A stretch of 64,000 bases of DNA from Candidatus Gastranaerophilales bacterium (lineage in GTDB: Bacteria; Cyanobacteriota; Vampirovibrionia; Gastranaerophilales; Gastranaerophilaceae), in the NCBI GenBank assembly GCA_910587055.1, contig CAJUKY010000009.1:1-64000 (forward strand). The letters are read 5' to 3'. Of the stretch, positions 7,689 to 16,203 are shown piece by piece. The position numbers were made by a program, and so were the translations under genes. The notes beneath the pieces were generated by a model. It saw nothing but the letters and a program-made list of their open reading frames with translations, was not told where the DNA came from and made no database searches. Each line of letters starts with the position of its first letter. Positions within the stretch are counted from its first letter, which is position 1.

Positions 7689-9092
7689 TTAAAGTCTGTA
7701 GCAGTTTTCGGAGTGCTGGGTAATGTCAAGTCCTTTCATCTCTTGTTTTTCTGTGATTCTTAATTCTGTGCATCTGCCTAAAATCTTTAATATGAGCCAT
7801 GTTCCGCAGAATGAAAACACGATAGAGGCAGCCGTACTGATAATTTGAACCCATAGTAAGTGCCAAGAGCCGTGTATCAGCCCGTTTGCGCCGTCAGGGT
7901 TAATTAAAACGGTCGCAAATACTCCTACAAGAAGGCTTCCCAGAATTCCGCCGACTCCGTGAATTCCAACGACATCTAGACTGTCATCATAGTCAAATTT
8001 TGATTTCAGACTGACTGCAAAATAACATATTGAACCTGCTAAAAATCCTATAACCATTGCTGCGGTCGGGGTTACAAATCCTGCTGCCGGTGTAACAGCT
8101 ACTAAACCTGCAATTGCTCCGGATAATGCGCCTAAAACTGTTGATTTTCCTCTATTTGCCCATTCTGTAAGACACCATGCTATAATTCCCATGCCTGCCG
8201 CCACCTGTGTGGTTACAAATGCTGAAATGGCCAAACTGCCTGCTGATAGTGCGCTTCCGGCGTTAAAACCGAACCACCCGAACCATAAAAGGCAGGCTCC
8301 TATAAAGGTTAAGGTTAAGTTGTGGGGCGGCATTGCTTCTTTTTTGTATCCTGTTCTTTTTCCTAAAACAAGGCAGGAAGCTAGTGCTGCAGCACCTGAA
8401 CCTATATGAACAACCAAACCGCCTGCAAAATCAAGTCCTCCGAGGTTTTTTATCCAGCCGCCATCGCCCCAAACCCAATGGGCAAGCGGGCAATAGACAA
8501 ATGTCAGCCACAAAATTAAAAACATAATATAGGCTTTAAATTTGAATCTGCCGGCAAATGCGCCTGTAATCAAAGCTGGAGTTAAGCATGCAAACATCAT
8601 TTGAAAAATCATAAACAGCTGATGCGGAATTGTCCTGCTATAGCTTGGATTTGGGGATAATGTAACATTTTGTAACATTGCCCAGTCAAGGTTTCCGATT
8701 AAATGGTTTACATCGGGGCCAAAGGCCAGACTATACCCGTATGCCACCCATATAAACGATGCAATCCCAAGTGCTACAAAGCTTTGCATCATTGTGCCAA
8801 GAACATTCTTTTTTCGAACCATACCTCCGTAAAACAGTGCAAGCCCCGGTGTCATAAGCATTACAAGACAGGCTGAAATAAACACAAAACCCGTATCGGC
8901 GCTGTTTATCAACGGGCTTTGTTCTGTGAATTCTCCCAAAGTTTCTCTGACACTTATTATTGAACCTGCCGCGACTGCTAAAATCAGTAATACTGCGGCT
9001 ATCCACATTCTTGCTTTTTTTGAAATTTGTACGTCTCCATCCCTTTGAAGCGTTGTATTTGATGGGATTTGGGCTAATTCTTCTGTGCTCAT
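7689..9092 (-). CDS. amt: ammonium transporter
   Basis: A 467-residue Amt/MEP/Rh channel with about eleven membrane segments. FGWFGFNAGSALSAG and DDSLDVVGIHGVGGILGSLLVG are family signatures. The two pore histidines are seen in GLVVHIGSG and GIHGVGG. About 40 extra residues precede the first core helix and contain a hydrophobic stretch (AAVLLILAVAAGSII), which may be a cleaved signal or an extra helix. The PII gene follows on the same strand, so channel gating by PII is expected. Confidence 0.97.
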   Translation of the reverse strand: MSTEELAQIPSNTTLQRDGDVQISKKARMWIAAVLLILAVAAGSIISVRETLGEFTEQSPLINSADTGFVFISACLVMLMTPGLALFYGGMVRKKNVLGTMMQSFVALGIASFIWVAYGYSLAFGPDVNHLIGNLDWAMLQNVTLSPNPSYSRTIPHQLFMIFQMMFACLTPALITGAFAGRFKFKAYIMFLILWLTFVYCPLAHWVWGDGGWIKNLGGLDFAGGLVVHIGSGAAALASCLVLGKRTGYKKEAMPPHNLTLTFIGACLLWFGWFGFNAGSALSAGSLAISAFVTTQVAAGMGIIAWCLTEWANRGKSTVLGALSGAIAGLVAVTPAAGFVTPTAAMVIGFLAGSICYFAVSLKSKFDYDDSLDVVGIHGVGGILGSLLVGVFATVLINPDGANGLIHGSWHLLWVQIISTAASIVFSFCGTWLILKILGRCTELRITEKQEMKGLDITQHSENCYRL

Positions 9093-9231
9093 CTTTTAAC
9101 TTTCTTTTTCTACTACGTTTGTAATAATACATCGCACTATTAAATTTGTCAAAAGTTAATATTTTTCACAAAGCCGTAGCCCTTTAGCTTAACAATGTAA
9201 AGAATGCTGCACAAATTGAAAGATAAAGAAA

Positions 9232-9260
9232 AGGGCGCAAAAGGTTACAAAATGCGCCCT
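9232..9260 (-). terminator. rho-independent terminator after the glycine-rich prepilin gene
   Basis: On the minus strand an 8-bp GC-rich stem (AGGGCGCA at 9253-9260 pairing with 9232-9239) is followed by TTTCTTTATC, about 40 bases past the stop at 9301. Confidence 0.75.
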
Positions 9261-9300
9261 GAAAAGTTGTTTTATCTAAATTTCCGTTTAAATTTGCAGG

Positions 9301-11994
9301 CTATTCCCACCATTCCAGTATTATTTTACCGTTAGCACCGTTTCCGCCTCTATTCTGGTTATTTGTAATATTGCCTGTGGACGAGGAATTTACCTGCCCC
9401 ATATCTCTTAAGGAAGCGCCTCCTCCGCCTGAAGCATAACCTTCGGCATTTTTTCCGTTTGCATTGTCTCCGGTATCAACTGTTCCTCCTGTGCCGCCTT
9501 CTCCTTTTATTTCTTTTTTGGTTTCGGTTTTTTCATCCCCTTCTTTTGTTACAAGAGTTATTGTGTATCCGTTGAAATCGGCGCCTTTTCCTCCGCTGAG
9601 CAGATTTGCACTGTTTCCCGATAGACCTTTAATACACTTTTTATTATTTAAATAATTTACTGTACCAAAATGACAGATATTTGAAATACTTCCGCCGCTT
9701 CCGTTAACGGGTTCATTGTTTGCAGGATTAACGGACACGCTTGCGCCCCCGCCTCCTCCGCCCGCTTTAACGTCGCCAAATACCGTATCTCCGCCTTTTG
9801 CGGCATTTATTAATGCATTATTTGCTATATATGCCCCGCTGCCGCCTTTTCCTATTTTGAATTTTATTACTTGATTGCTTTTTACTTCAAAACTGTATGT
9901 GAATACATTGCCGCTTGCGCCCCCGCCTCCTGCGCCTGTTTCAGCCAGTTTATACGCATTTGTAATTGTATCCCAGTATTTATTCCAGCTTATTCTTGCA
10001 TAACCTGGAGCACCGTTACCGCCTTTTGCAAGACCATATCCGCCGCCTCCCCCGCAACCGCCATATCCCGTGGCATTGCCGCCTGCTTCGCCAATTTTTG
10101 TTCCGCCTTTACCCGGTATGCAGTTTGACCATGGAGTCGTAAGTGTGCCTCCGTCACCTCCTATTGTGTTGTTGGCATAAGTGGTATTTCCTATTGTTGT
10201 ACCGTTTCCTGCTGTTTTACCGTTGGTTGCTGAAAAACCATCCGGTAAATCCGCACGAGTGTATATTCCGACATTTCCTATTGTTGCTAAGCCCTTACAA
10301 GCATAGTAAGGTCCTATGGAGTTTCCCAGGGATTGTCCCGTAGGACTGCCTCCGTATACGCCATGGCCTGCATTGTCAGGAGTGGATAATATGGCTGTGG
10401 AGTTTCTTGAAATTTTTGTAACCAACGGTGTTACATTGGTATTGGAACCCTGACCTATAGCTGCATCCGCAATTGTGCCGTTGCTTTTTACTGCACCTGC
10501 TGCACCGCCTGCTCCACCTGTGCCAATTTTTATATTTAAATTCTCTTTTTGATTAACATTTACCTTTTGCAGCGGTACAATATGTCCGCTTCCGCCCCCA
10601 CTGCCTCCGGGGCCGTAATCCAGATAAGTGATTGCGACAATACCATTTTTAGCCGGTCTTGGATTGGTGCCGTTCCACGCCCCTCCGTAGCGTCTGCTGT
10701 TGAATGACCCGTTATATCCTTCTCCATGTCCGCCGGCACAATAGTTTTGATATTTTGTTAAAGGAGAATTTCCGCCCGCACCGGATGTGGCAGGATTGGC
10801 ATTATTGCAGCCTGATGTCCCGCCTCCATTTCCGCCGGGTCTTCCGCCGCTTCCGCCATAAGCGTGGCATCCGTAGTCTAATTCATTACTGCCACCTCCG
10901 TTTCCGCCAAGACCGGTTCCTCCGCCTCCGCCTCCGCCTCCGCCGCTAAGCGTAGCTCTTATGCCGCCGTTTTCCATAATACGTATGGCTTCTCCGCCTC
11001 CGCCTCCGCCGCCTCCCGTATAAAGATAACAGCTTTGCCCGCTGACACATAAGCGGCTGGCACCCCCTCCGCCACCGCCTCCGCCTACTAAACCACAATC
11101 ACCCAAGTAGGCTCCGCCCTGTCCTCCCGATGAATGCCCGCCTTTTCCGCCGATTCTGCCCTGAATACGGGGATTGTTTGTACCTCCCCCTGCTCCGCCC
11201 GAACCGTCTTCAGCATTTGCTCCGTTTCCTTTTGAGAAATCTACGCGGGTTGTAGACCACATGATGCCGTCCCAAAAATATGCAGGTCCTGTACCTGCTG
11301 CACCGACATATACTTGTACTGTTGCATCACCCGGAAAATATGTGTATTTATTTTGATAATATCCGCCTGAGCCACCTCCGCCCGTACCTTGATATGTAGC
11401 CGGAGGCCAACAGGATGACATTGCAGCACGTCCTCCCGCACCGCCTCCTCCGCATATATCAACAAGTGCATAATTATTTTTTAAAACATTCGGCACATTG
11501 AATGTATTGTTTCCGGGCGTTGTAAATTCTTTCAATATTTTAACCTGTCCTCCCGCACCGCCTCCTGCACCGCCTGAAACAAGTGTAGCTTCGATATTTC
11601 CAACCATAGCAGGTACCGGAAAAGTATGATTTGCTGCGGTTGTATATTCTGTATATCCTGCTGTCGGGGCGGTTCCTCCTCCTCCGCCTGCGCCTATAAC
11701 GGTTACGTTAATATACCCGTTATATCCGCCCGGAACCACGAACTCTCCTTCGCAATATGTGCTTCCGTCCGAATCTGTTTTAATTTCAGAACAGTCTTCC
11801 GAATTATATTCTATTTCTCTGATTATCTGGGTACCCCCTGCTGCACTCATATTCCCGTTTACTGTAATAGTTTCATGGTTTATTTTTCTTGTCATAACAG
11901 GAGCAAGCGCTGCAAGTAAAAGCGAAGCTACAAGAAGCGCCATAAGCATTTCAACAAGGGAAAAACCCCTTAAGGATGAACAATGATTTTTCAT
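9301..11994 (-). CDS. giant glycine-rich prepilin-like protein
   Basis: An 897-residue protein with a type IV prepilin N-terminus: a short basic leader ending in Gly10, then FSLVEML with Glu at mature position +5 and a hydrophobic helix up to about residue 30. Prepilin peptidase would cut after Gly10. The rest is dominated by Gly runs (GGGGGGG, GGAGGGAGG) with Ser, Asn and Thr, and repeated short modules such as GAGGGGG and PGNNTFNVPNV. Major pilins are usually 130-200 residues, so this is far longer. The start at ATG 11994 has AAGGA upstream; a TTG at 12003 would add three residues. It stands alone, with no other pilus gene nearby, and is divergent from an XRE regulator. An adhesin or fibre subunit on a type IV pilus or pseudopilus is the likely role; the Gly-rich part has no named fold that I can assign. 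Confidence 0.85.
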   Translation of the reverse strand: MKNHCSSLRGFSLVEMLMALLVASLLLAALAPVMTRKINHETITVNGNMSAAGGTQIIREIEYNSEDCSEIKTDSDGSTYCEGEFVVPGGYNGYINVTVIGAGGGGGTAPTAGYTEYTTAANHTFPVPAMVGNIEATLVSGGAGGGAGGQVKILKEFTTPGNNTFNVPNVLKNNYALVDICGGGGAGGRAAMSSCWPPATYQGTGGGGSGGYYQNKYTYFPGDATVQVYVGAAGTGPAYFWDGIMWSTTRVDFSKGNGANAEDGSGGAGGGTNNPRIQGRIGGKGGHSSGGQGGAYLGDCGLVGGGGGGGGASRLCVSGQSCYLYTGGGGGGGGEAIRIMENGGIRATLSGGGGGGGGGTGLGGNGGGSNELDYGCHAYGGSGGRPGGNGGGTSGCNNANPATSGAGGNSPLTKYQNYCAGGHGEGYNGSFNSRRYGGAWNGTNPRPAKNGIVAITYLDYGPGGSGGGSGHIVPLQKVNVNQKENLNIKIGTGGAGGAAGAVKSNGTIADAAIGQGSNTNVTPLVTKISRNSTAILSTPDNAGHGVYGGSPTGQSLGNSIGPYYACKGLATIGNVGIYTRADLPDGFSATNGKTAGNGTTIGNTTYANNTIGGDGGTLTTPWSNCIPGKGGTKIGEAGGNATGYGGCGGGGGYGLAKGGNGAPGYARISWNKYWDTITNAYKLAETGAGGGGASGNVFTYSFEVKSNQVIKFKIGKGGSGAYIANNALINAAKGGDTVFGDVKAGGGGGGASVSVNPANNEPVNGSGGSISNICHFGTVNYLNNKKCIKGLSGNSANLLSGGKGADFNGYTITLVTKEGDEKTETKKEIKGEGGTGGTVDTGDNANGKNAEGYASGGGGASLRDMGQVNSSSTGNITNNQNRGGNGANGKIILEWWE

Positions 11995-12191
11995 GATAAA
12001 CAATTTCCTTATAGATGAACGATAAACAATTTTTCATAGAAAAAAGCGAATTTTTTTACAAAATTCTACAATTTTATACAAATATTCTATTTTATTAACG
12101 AATATTTGTCAATTTATCGTTAAATTTACGGTATAAGATTACAAATAAACAATGCATTATAGAAAACAAAAGATGAACAAGAGAATTTTTC

Positions 12192-12527
12192 ATGATAATT
12201 AAAGATGAAATTGATGTTAAAAAGCTTGTGGGGAAGCGCATAAGAGAATATCGCCAAAAGCATAAAATGAGTCAGGAGCAGCTTTCTGAGATTATAGATA
12301 TAGACAGCAAACATCTGAGTAATATTGAGCTCGGGAAAAATATGCCAAATCCGCAATTACTATTAAGAATAGCCATAGCTTTCGGTATTGAGATTAAAGA
12401 ATTATTTGAAATATGTCATCTGCTGCCTGATGAAGAACTGAAAAAAGAGCTGCTTTGCATTGTGGAAAAATTAAACGGAGAACAGCTCCGTTATGTGTAT
12501 AAATATATAAAATCTTTTGTATTATAA
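12192..12527 (+). CDS. XRE-family transcriptional regulator
   Basis: A 111-residue protein with a Cro/C1-type helix-turn-helix at residues 13-65 (KRIREYRQKHKMSQEQLSEI, then HLSNIELGKNMPNPQLLLRIA). The C-terminal 45 residues are helical and may serve dimerisation. It is divergent from the glycine-rich prepilin gene, with about 200 bases between, and lies upstream of the hydrogenase cluster. It could regulate either neighbour or itself. No ligand domain is present. Confidence 0.9.
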   Translation: MIIKDEIDVKKLVGKRIREYRQKHKMSQEQLSEIIDIDSKHLSNIELGKNMPNPQLLLRIAIAFGIEIKELFEICHLLPDEELKKELLCIVEKLNGEQLRYVYKYIKSFVL

Positions 12528-12628
12528 AATGTTATTGTTTTTGCATATTGCAAGATTTTGTTTTATATTTTTAATATAGTTAAATTGTGTTAACTTTTGA
12601 AATTTTGAAAGGCTTTTAGAACAGAAAA

Positions 12629-12853
12629 GTGAAAAATATAAAAATATGTATGGGAAGTTCCTGTTTTGCAAGAGGAAACGACAGAAATTTAGAATATATT
12701 GAAAAATACATTAAAGAAAATAATCTTGAAACAAAGATTGAAATAACAGGTTCAAGATGTGAAAACATTTGTACGCACGGGCCGAATATCAATATAGACG
12801 GCGTACAGTATTACGGTGTTGATATTAATAAATTGAAAGATTTGTTGGGTTAA
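12629..12853 (+). CDS. thioredoxin-like [2Fe-2S] ferredoxin
   Basis: A 74-residue protein with four cysteines in the thioredoxin-like ferredoxin pattern: CMGSSC near residue 7, then CENIC near residue 45 (Cys-x4-Cys ... Cys-x3-Cys). Such proteins carry a [2Fe-2S] cluster and occur beside [FeFe] hydrogenases. It starts with GTG at 12629; no clear ATG alternative exists. The stop codon overlaps the start of the next gene by one base (TAATG), so this is the first gene of the hydrogenase cluster and is translationally coupled to the sensory-type hydrogenase. Confidence 0.85.
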   Translation: MKNIKICMGSSCFARGNDRNLEYIEKYIKENNLETKIEITGSRCENICTHGPNINIDGVQYYGVDINKLKDLLG

Positions 12854-14670
12854 TGAATAAAATTTTTCCTGTGTACACTCTGAAAAATGAGTGCAGCGAC
12901 TGTTACAAGTGTGTCAGACACTGCTTTGTAAAAGCAATCAAAATTGAATCCGGCCATGCCAGCGTTATAAGCGATAAATGCATTACCTGCGGGGCATGTG
13001 TTTTAAACTGTTCTTCAAAGGCAAAGAGGGTTCGAAATGATGTTGAAAAAGTTAAAAATATTTTAATGCCAAAAAACGGTGTTAAGCCTGATGTTTATGT
13101 ATCTCTGGCGCCGACTTTTTCGGGTGTATTTTCAAATATGCCTAAAGAAAAACTTATTGCAATTTTGAAAAAATTGGGTTTTAAGGGTGTTTCGGAAACC
13201 GCAATAGGTGCGCAGGCAGTATCAATAAAAACGGCTGAAATGCTTTGTAACGGTGATGGTTTGAATAATTCAGACGGTGCAAACGGAGGGCAGAAATTAT
13301 ATATTTCAAGCGCGTGCCCTGCGGCGGTTGATTTTATAAGGATGTATCATCCTGAATTTGCTAAAAATATAACTCCTGTTGCTTCTCCTGCTTTAACACA
13401 TGCAAAAATTTTAAAAGAAAAATTCGGGGATGATATAAAGGTTGTATTTATAGGCCCCTGTATTGCAAAGAAAAACGAAGCGGACAGAAATCCTGATTTA
13501 ATAAGTGCGGCTCTTACTTTTGATGAATTAAAATACTGGCTTAATGAAGAATATATTAATACAGATAAAATCTGCTACGAGGGTGAGCATTTTGTACCTG
13601 AAGATGCCTATGAGGGCTCGTTATACCCTATTGAAGGCGGAATGAATGATACAATCAAAAAGTGTCTCAGAAATTATGAATATGATAAAGTAAAGGATGT
13701 TCAATTCTTAACGGCAAGCTCGCTTGAGACCATTGACAGAATTTTAAAAGGGTTTGATGAAAATACTTTAAAGGATAAGATATTCATTGAGGCTTTAAGC
13801 TGTGCAGCAGGGTGTGTCGGAGGTCCCGGGATTTCCGATAAAAAATCAGGGCTTGATATTATGAGTAAAATTATTAATTATACAAAACTGCGCCCTGAAA
13901 TTCCAAAGGAGCCGGATGCTGTTGTAGAAATGCAATATTCTGCAAATTCTCTTCCTGACAAGGAATACAGTGTGGAAGAATTAAGAAAGGCATTAAAGCG
14001 CATAGGAAAGAATTCTATTGAGGATGAACTTAACTGCGGCGGATGCGGGTATTCTTCCTGCCGCGAAATGGGTTATGCGCTGCTTAGAAATGAAGCGGAG
14101 CCTTCTCAATGCGCTTCTTATATGAGGCAGATAGCACACAGAAAGGCGGATGCACTTTTAAGATGCATGCCTTCCGCTATGGTGATGGTGGATAAAGATT
14201 TAAAAATTGCGGAAGCAAATAATGCATTTATAAAAATGTTTATGCCTGATATGTATGATGTTTATTCGCAAAATCCCGATATGTTAAAAGGTGCTGCCAT
14301 AGATAAAATTGTAGATTTCGATTTTATATTTAAAACAGCGCTCGGGGATTATTCGGATATTCATAAAGAACACTATCCTGTTAACGACAGGCTTTATGAC
14401 ATTACGGCTTTTACGATTGAAAAAGATGAACTTGTAGGGGCAATAATTGTTGATGTGACGCGCTCTCAGGTAAACAGGGAAAAGATTGCACAGAAGGCGC
14501 ATGAAGTTATTACAAAAAATATTTCTATTGTTCAAAATATAGCCTGTCTTCTGGGTGAGCATATGGTTGAAACAGAGCTGCTATTGAGCTCCATTGCGCA
14601 GGATTACGATAAGGATGCAACAGAAGAAGATTTGCAGGAAGAAAATGACAATAAGGCCGGAGGCGTATAG
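12853..14670 (+). CDS. PAS-containing sensory-type (group C) [FeFe] hydrogenase
   Basis: A 605-residue protein. Domains in order: two CxxCxxCxxxC [4Fe-4S] motifs (residues 14-55), an H-cluster domain (about 70-360), a CGGCGYSSC iron-sulfur motif near residue 394, and a PAS-like domain from about 430. H-cluster ligand cysteines are kept in GPCIAKKNEAD near 201 and EALSCAAGCVGGPG near 313. In the first signature, near 152, the usual TSCCP reads SSACP, so the proton-relay Cys is Ala. That replacement and the PAS domain fit sensory HydS/HsfB-like enzymes, which turn over H2 slowly and signal. The phosphatase gene 6 bases downstream is the likely output. Catalytic H2 production is unlikely. Confidence 0.88.
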   Translation: MNKIFPVYTLKNECSDCYKCVRHCFVKAIKIESGHASVISDKCITCGACVLNCSSKAKRVRNDVEKVKNILMPKNGVKPDVYVSLAPTFSGVFSNMPKEKLIAILKKLGFKGVSETAIGAQAVSIKTAEMLCNGDGLNNSDGANGGQKLYISSACPAAVDFIRMYHPEFAKNITPVASPALTHAKILKEKFGDDIKVVFIGPCIAKKNEADRNPDLISAALTFDELKYWLNEEYINTDKICYEGEHFVPEDAYEGSLYPIEGGMNDTIKKCLRNYEYDKVKDVQFLTASSLETIDRILKGFDENTLKDKIFIEALSCAAGCVGGPGISDKKSGLDIMSKIINYTKLRPEIPKEPDAVVEMQYSANSLPDKEYSVEELRKALKRIGKNSIEDELNCGGCGYSSCREMGYALLRNEAEPSQCASYMRQIAHRKADALLRCMPSAMVMVDKDLKIAEANNAFIKMFMPDMYDVYSQNPDMLKGAAIDKIVDFDFIFKTALGDYSDIHKEHYPVNDRLYDITAFTIEKDELVGAIIVDVTRSQVNREKIAQKAHEVITKNISIVQNIACLLGEHMVETELLLSSIAQDYDKDATEEDLQEENDNKAGGV

Positions 14671-14676
14671 CAGCCT

Positions 14677-15834
14677 ATGTTTATTGACATAAACTGTACT
14701 CAGGAAAAAAAATATAACCAGAATGCTTTCGGGGATTATTTTATATCCAAAAGACGTCCCGGAAGGCTTATTGCCGTGCTTTCAGACGGGCTCGGCTCCG
14801 GTATTAAAGCAAATATTTTATCCTGTATGACAGCCACAATGCTCTTAAGGTTTATCGAAGCGCAAAGAAGCATAAGGGCTGCATGTGAAATTATTTTAAA
14901 CTCGCTTCCTGTTTGTCAGGTGCGCAGGATAAGCTATTCAACTTTTTCTGCAATTGATTGTACGGATGATGGGGATGTAAAGATTGTTGAAGAAGGGAAT
15001 CCCCAGTTTATCTGGATGAAGAAAAACGGGGAAATTGTAGAGCCTGAATGTAAAATTATCAACTCAAAAACTTTTTCAAACCGTCATATGAAAACTTATC
15101 ATATCAAGCTTGAACTTGGAGACAGGCTTATATTCTGTTCTGACGGCGTAACACAGGCGGGGCTCGGCGGAGATAATCTGAAACTCGGCTTAAGGCGCAA
15201 GGGTTTAATTGATGTTATTAAGAAAAAAATGAAGCATCAGCCTGATATTTCAAGCAGGGAGTTGTCAAAATATATTGTAGAATATGCTAAGTATATTGAT
15301 AAAAAACAGGCAAAAGACGATATTTCAGCCTGTGTTGTCCATTTTACAAAAGTAAGAAAACTCTGCGTATTTACAGGCCCTCCTTATCACAGTGAAAAAG
15401 ACAGTGAATATGCTAAAATTTTTGCTGAATTTGACGGCAAAAAGGCTATCTGCGGAGGAACTACCGCAAATTTGATTTCAAGAGAATTAAACAGAGAAAT
15501 AATTACGGAAAGCCCCTTTAATACAGGAAAACTGCCTGCCTGTTCTTCTATGGAAGGGATAGATTTAATTACGGAAGGAATTTTAACCTTAAGTAAAACT
15601 TATGAATATTTAAAAGATGAAGAAAGTATTGATGAATTGAATGCTGCGGTGCGTTTAATGAATTTGCTTCTGGATAATGATTATATTTTATTTATGGTCG
15701 GTGCACAGCTAAATCAGGCGCATTATGATCCAAATCTTCCCATTGAAATTGAAATCAGAAAAAATGTTATAAAAAAACTTAAAAAAGTTCTTGAAGAAAA
15801 GTATACAAAAAGGGTAGAAATACAGTATATGTAA
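14677..15834 (+). CDS. SpoIIE/PP2C-type protein phosphatase paired with the sensory hydrogenase
   Basis: A 385-residue protein. Residues 1-230 form a PP2C-like (SpoIIE) domain: AVLSDGLGSGIKAN supplies one metal-binding Asp, LIFCSDGVTQAG the next, and KDDISACVVHF the last. It should remove phosphate from Ser or Thr of a partner protein. Residues 230-385 are a C-terminal domain (TGPPYHSEKDSEYAKIF onward) that I do not recognise. The gene lies 6 bases after the sensory-type hydrogenase, and group C hydrogenases are known with phosphatase partners (HydDB 'phosphatase-linked' class, as I recall). The substrate protein is not encoded here. Confidence 0.87.
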   Translation: MFIDINCTQEKKYNQNAFGDYFISKRRPGRLIAVLSDGLGSGIKANILSCMTATMLLRFIEAQRSIRAACEIILNSLPVCQVRRISYSTFSAIDCTDDGDVKIVEEGNPQFIWMKKNGEIVEPECKIINSKTFSNRHMKTYHIKLELGDRLIFCSDGVTQAGLGGDNLKLGLRRKGLIDVIKKKMKHQPDISSRELSKYIVEYAKYIDKKQAKDDISACVVHFTKVRKLCVFTGPPYHSEKDSEYAKIFAEFDGKKAICGGTTANLISRELNREIITESPFNTGKLPACSSMEGIDLITEGILTLSKTYEYLKDEESIDELNAAVRLMNLLLDNDYILFMVGAQLNQAHYDPNLPIEIEIRKNVIKKLKKVLEEKYTKRVEIQYM

Positions 15835-15936
15835 AATATTTGAAATATTTTATATTATTTTACATCCTTCAATATTTGTTCTATAATATTAAAATAAATT
15901 GAAAGTATGAACAGCATAAGTGAAGGGTGTTTGATT

Positions 15937-16203
15937 ATGGAAAAAATACAAGTAGAAATCTGCATGGGAACTACCTGTTTTATTATGGGCGGAGAAAGTT
16001 TGCAGGAGCTTGCTTCCATACTTCAAAGAAAATATCCTGATAAAGTAGACACAAAAGGGGTGGTATGCCACGGCCTTTGCAATACTGACTGCCAGTATTC
16101 AAAAGCACCTTATGTTAAAGTGGATGGAGAGGCTATAAGCGAGGCTACAGTAGAAAAGGTTCTTACAGTTATAGAAAGAAAACTTAACAAAGATGAGCAC
16201 TAA
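15937..16203 (+). CDS. thioredoxin-like [2Fe-2S] ferredoxin
   Basis: An 88-residue protein similar in pattern to the one at 12629: CMGTTC near residue 9 and CHGLCNTDC near residue 46. It probably binds one [2Fe-2S] cluster and carries electrons to the group B hydrogenase that overlaps its end by 11 bases. Start at ATG 15937 is chosen because AAGGG lies 9 bases ahead; an in-frame ATG at 15907 has no ribosome site. Confidence 0.85.
   Translation: MEKIQVEICMGTTCFIMGGESLQELASILQRKYPDKVDTKGVVCHGLCNTDCQYSKAPYVKVDGEAISEATVEKVLTVIERKLNKDEH

Noticed and set aside
9871..11919. several plus-strand ORFs opposite the glycine-rich prepilin gene
   Set aside because: Gly codons read in reverse give Pro/Ser/Ala-rich open frames; composition artefact.
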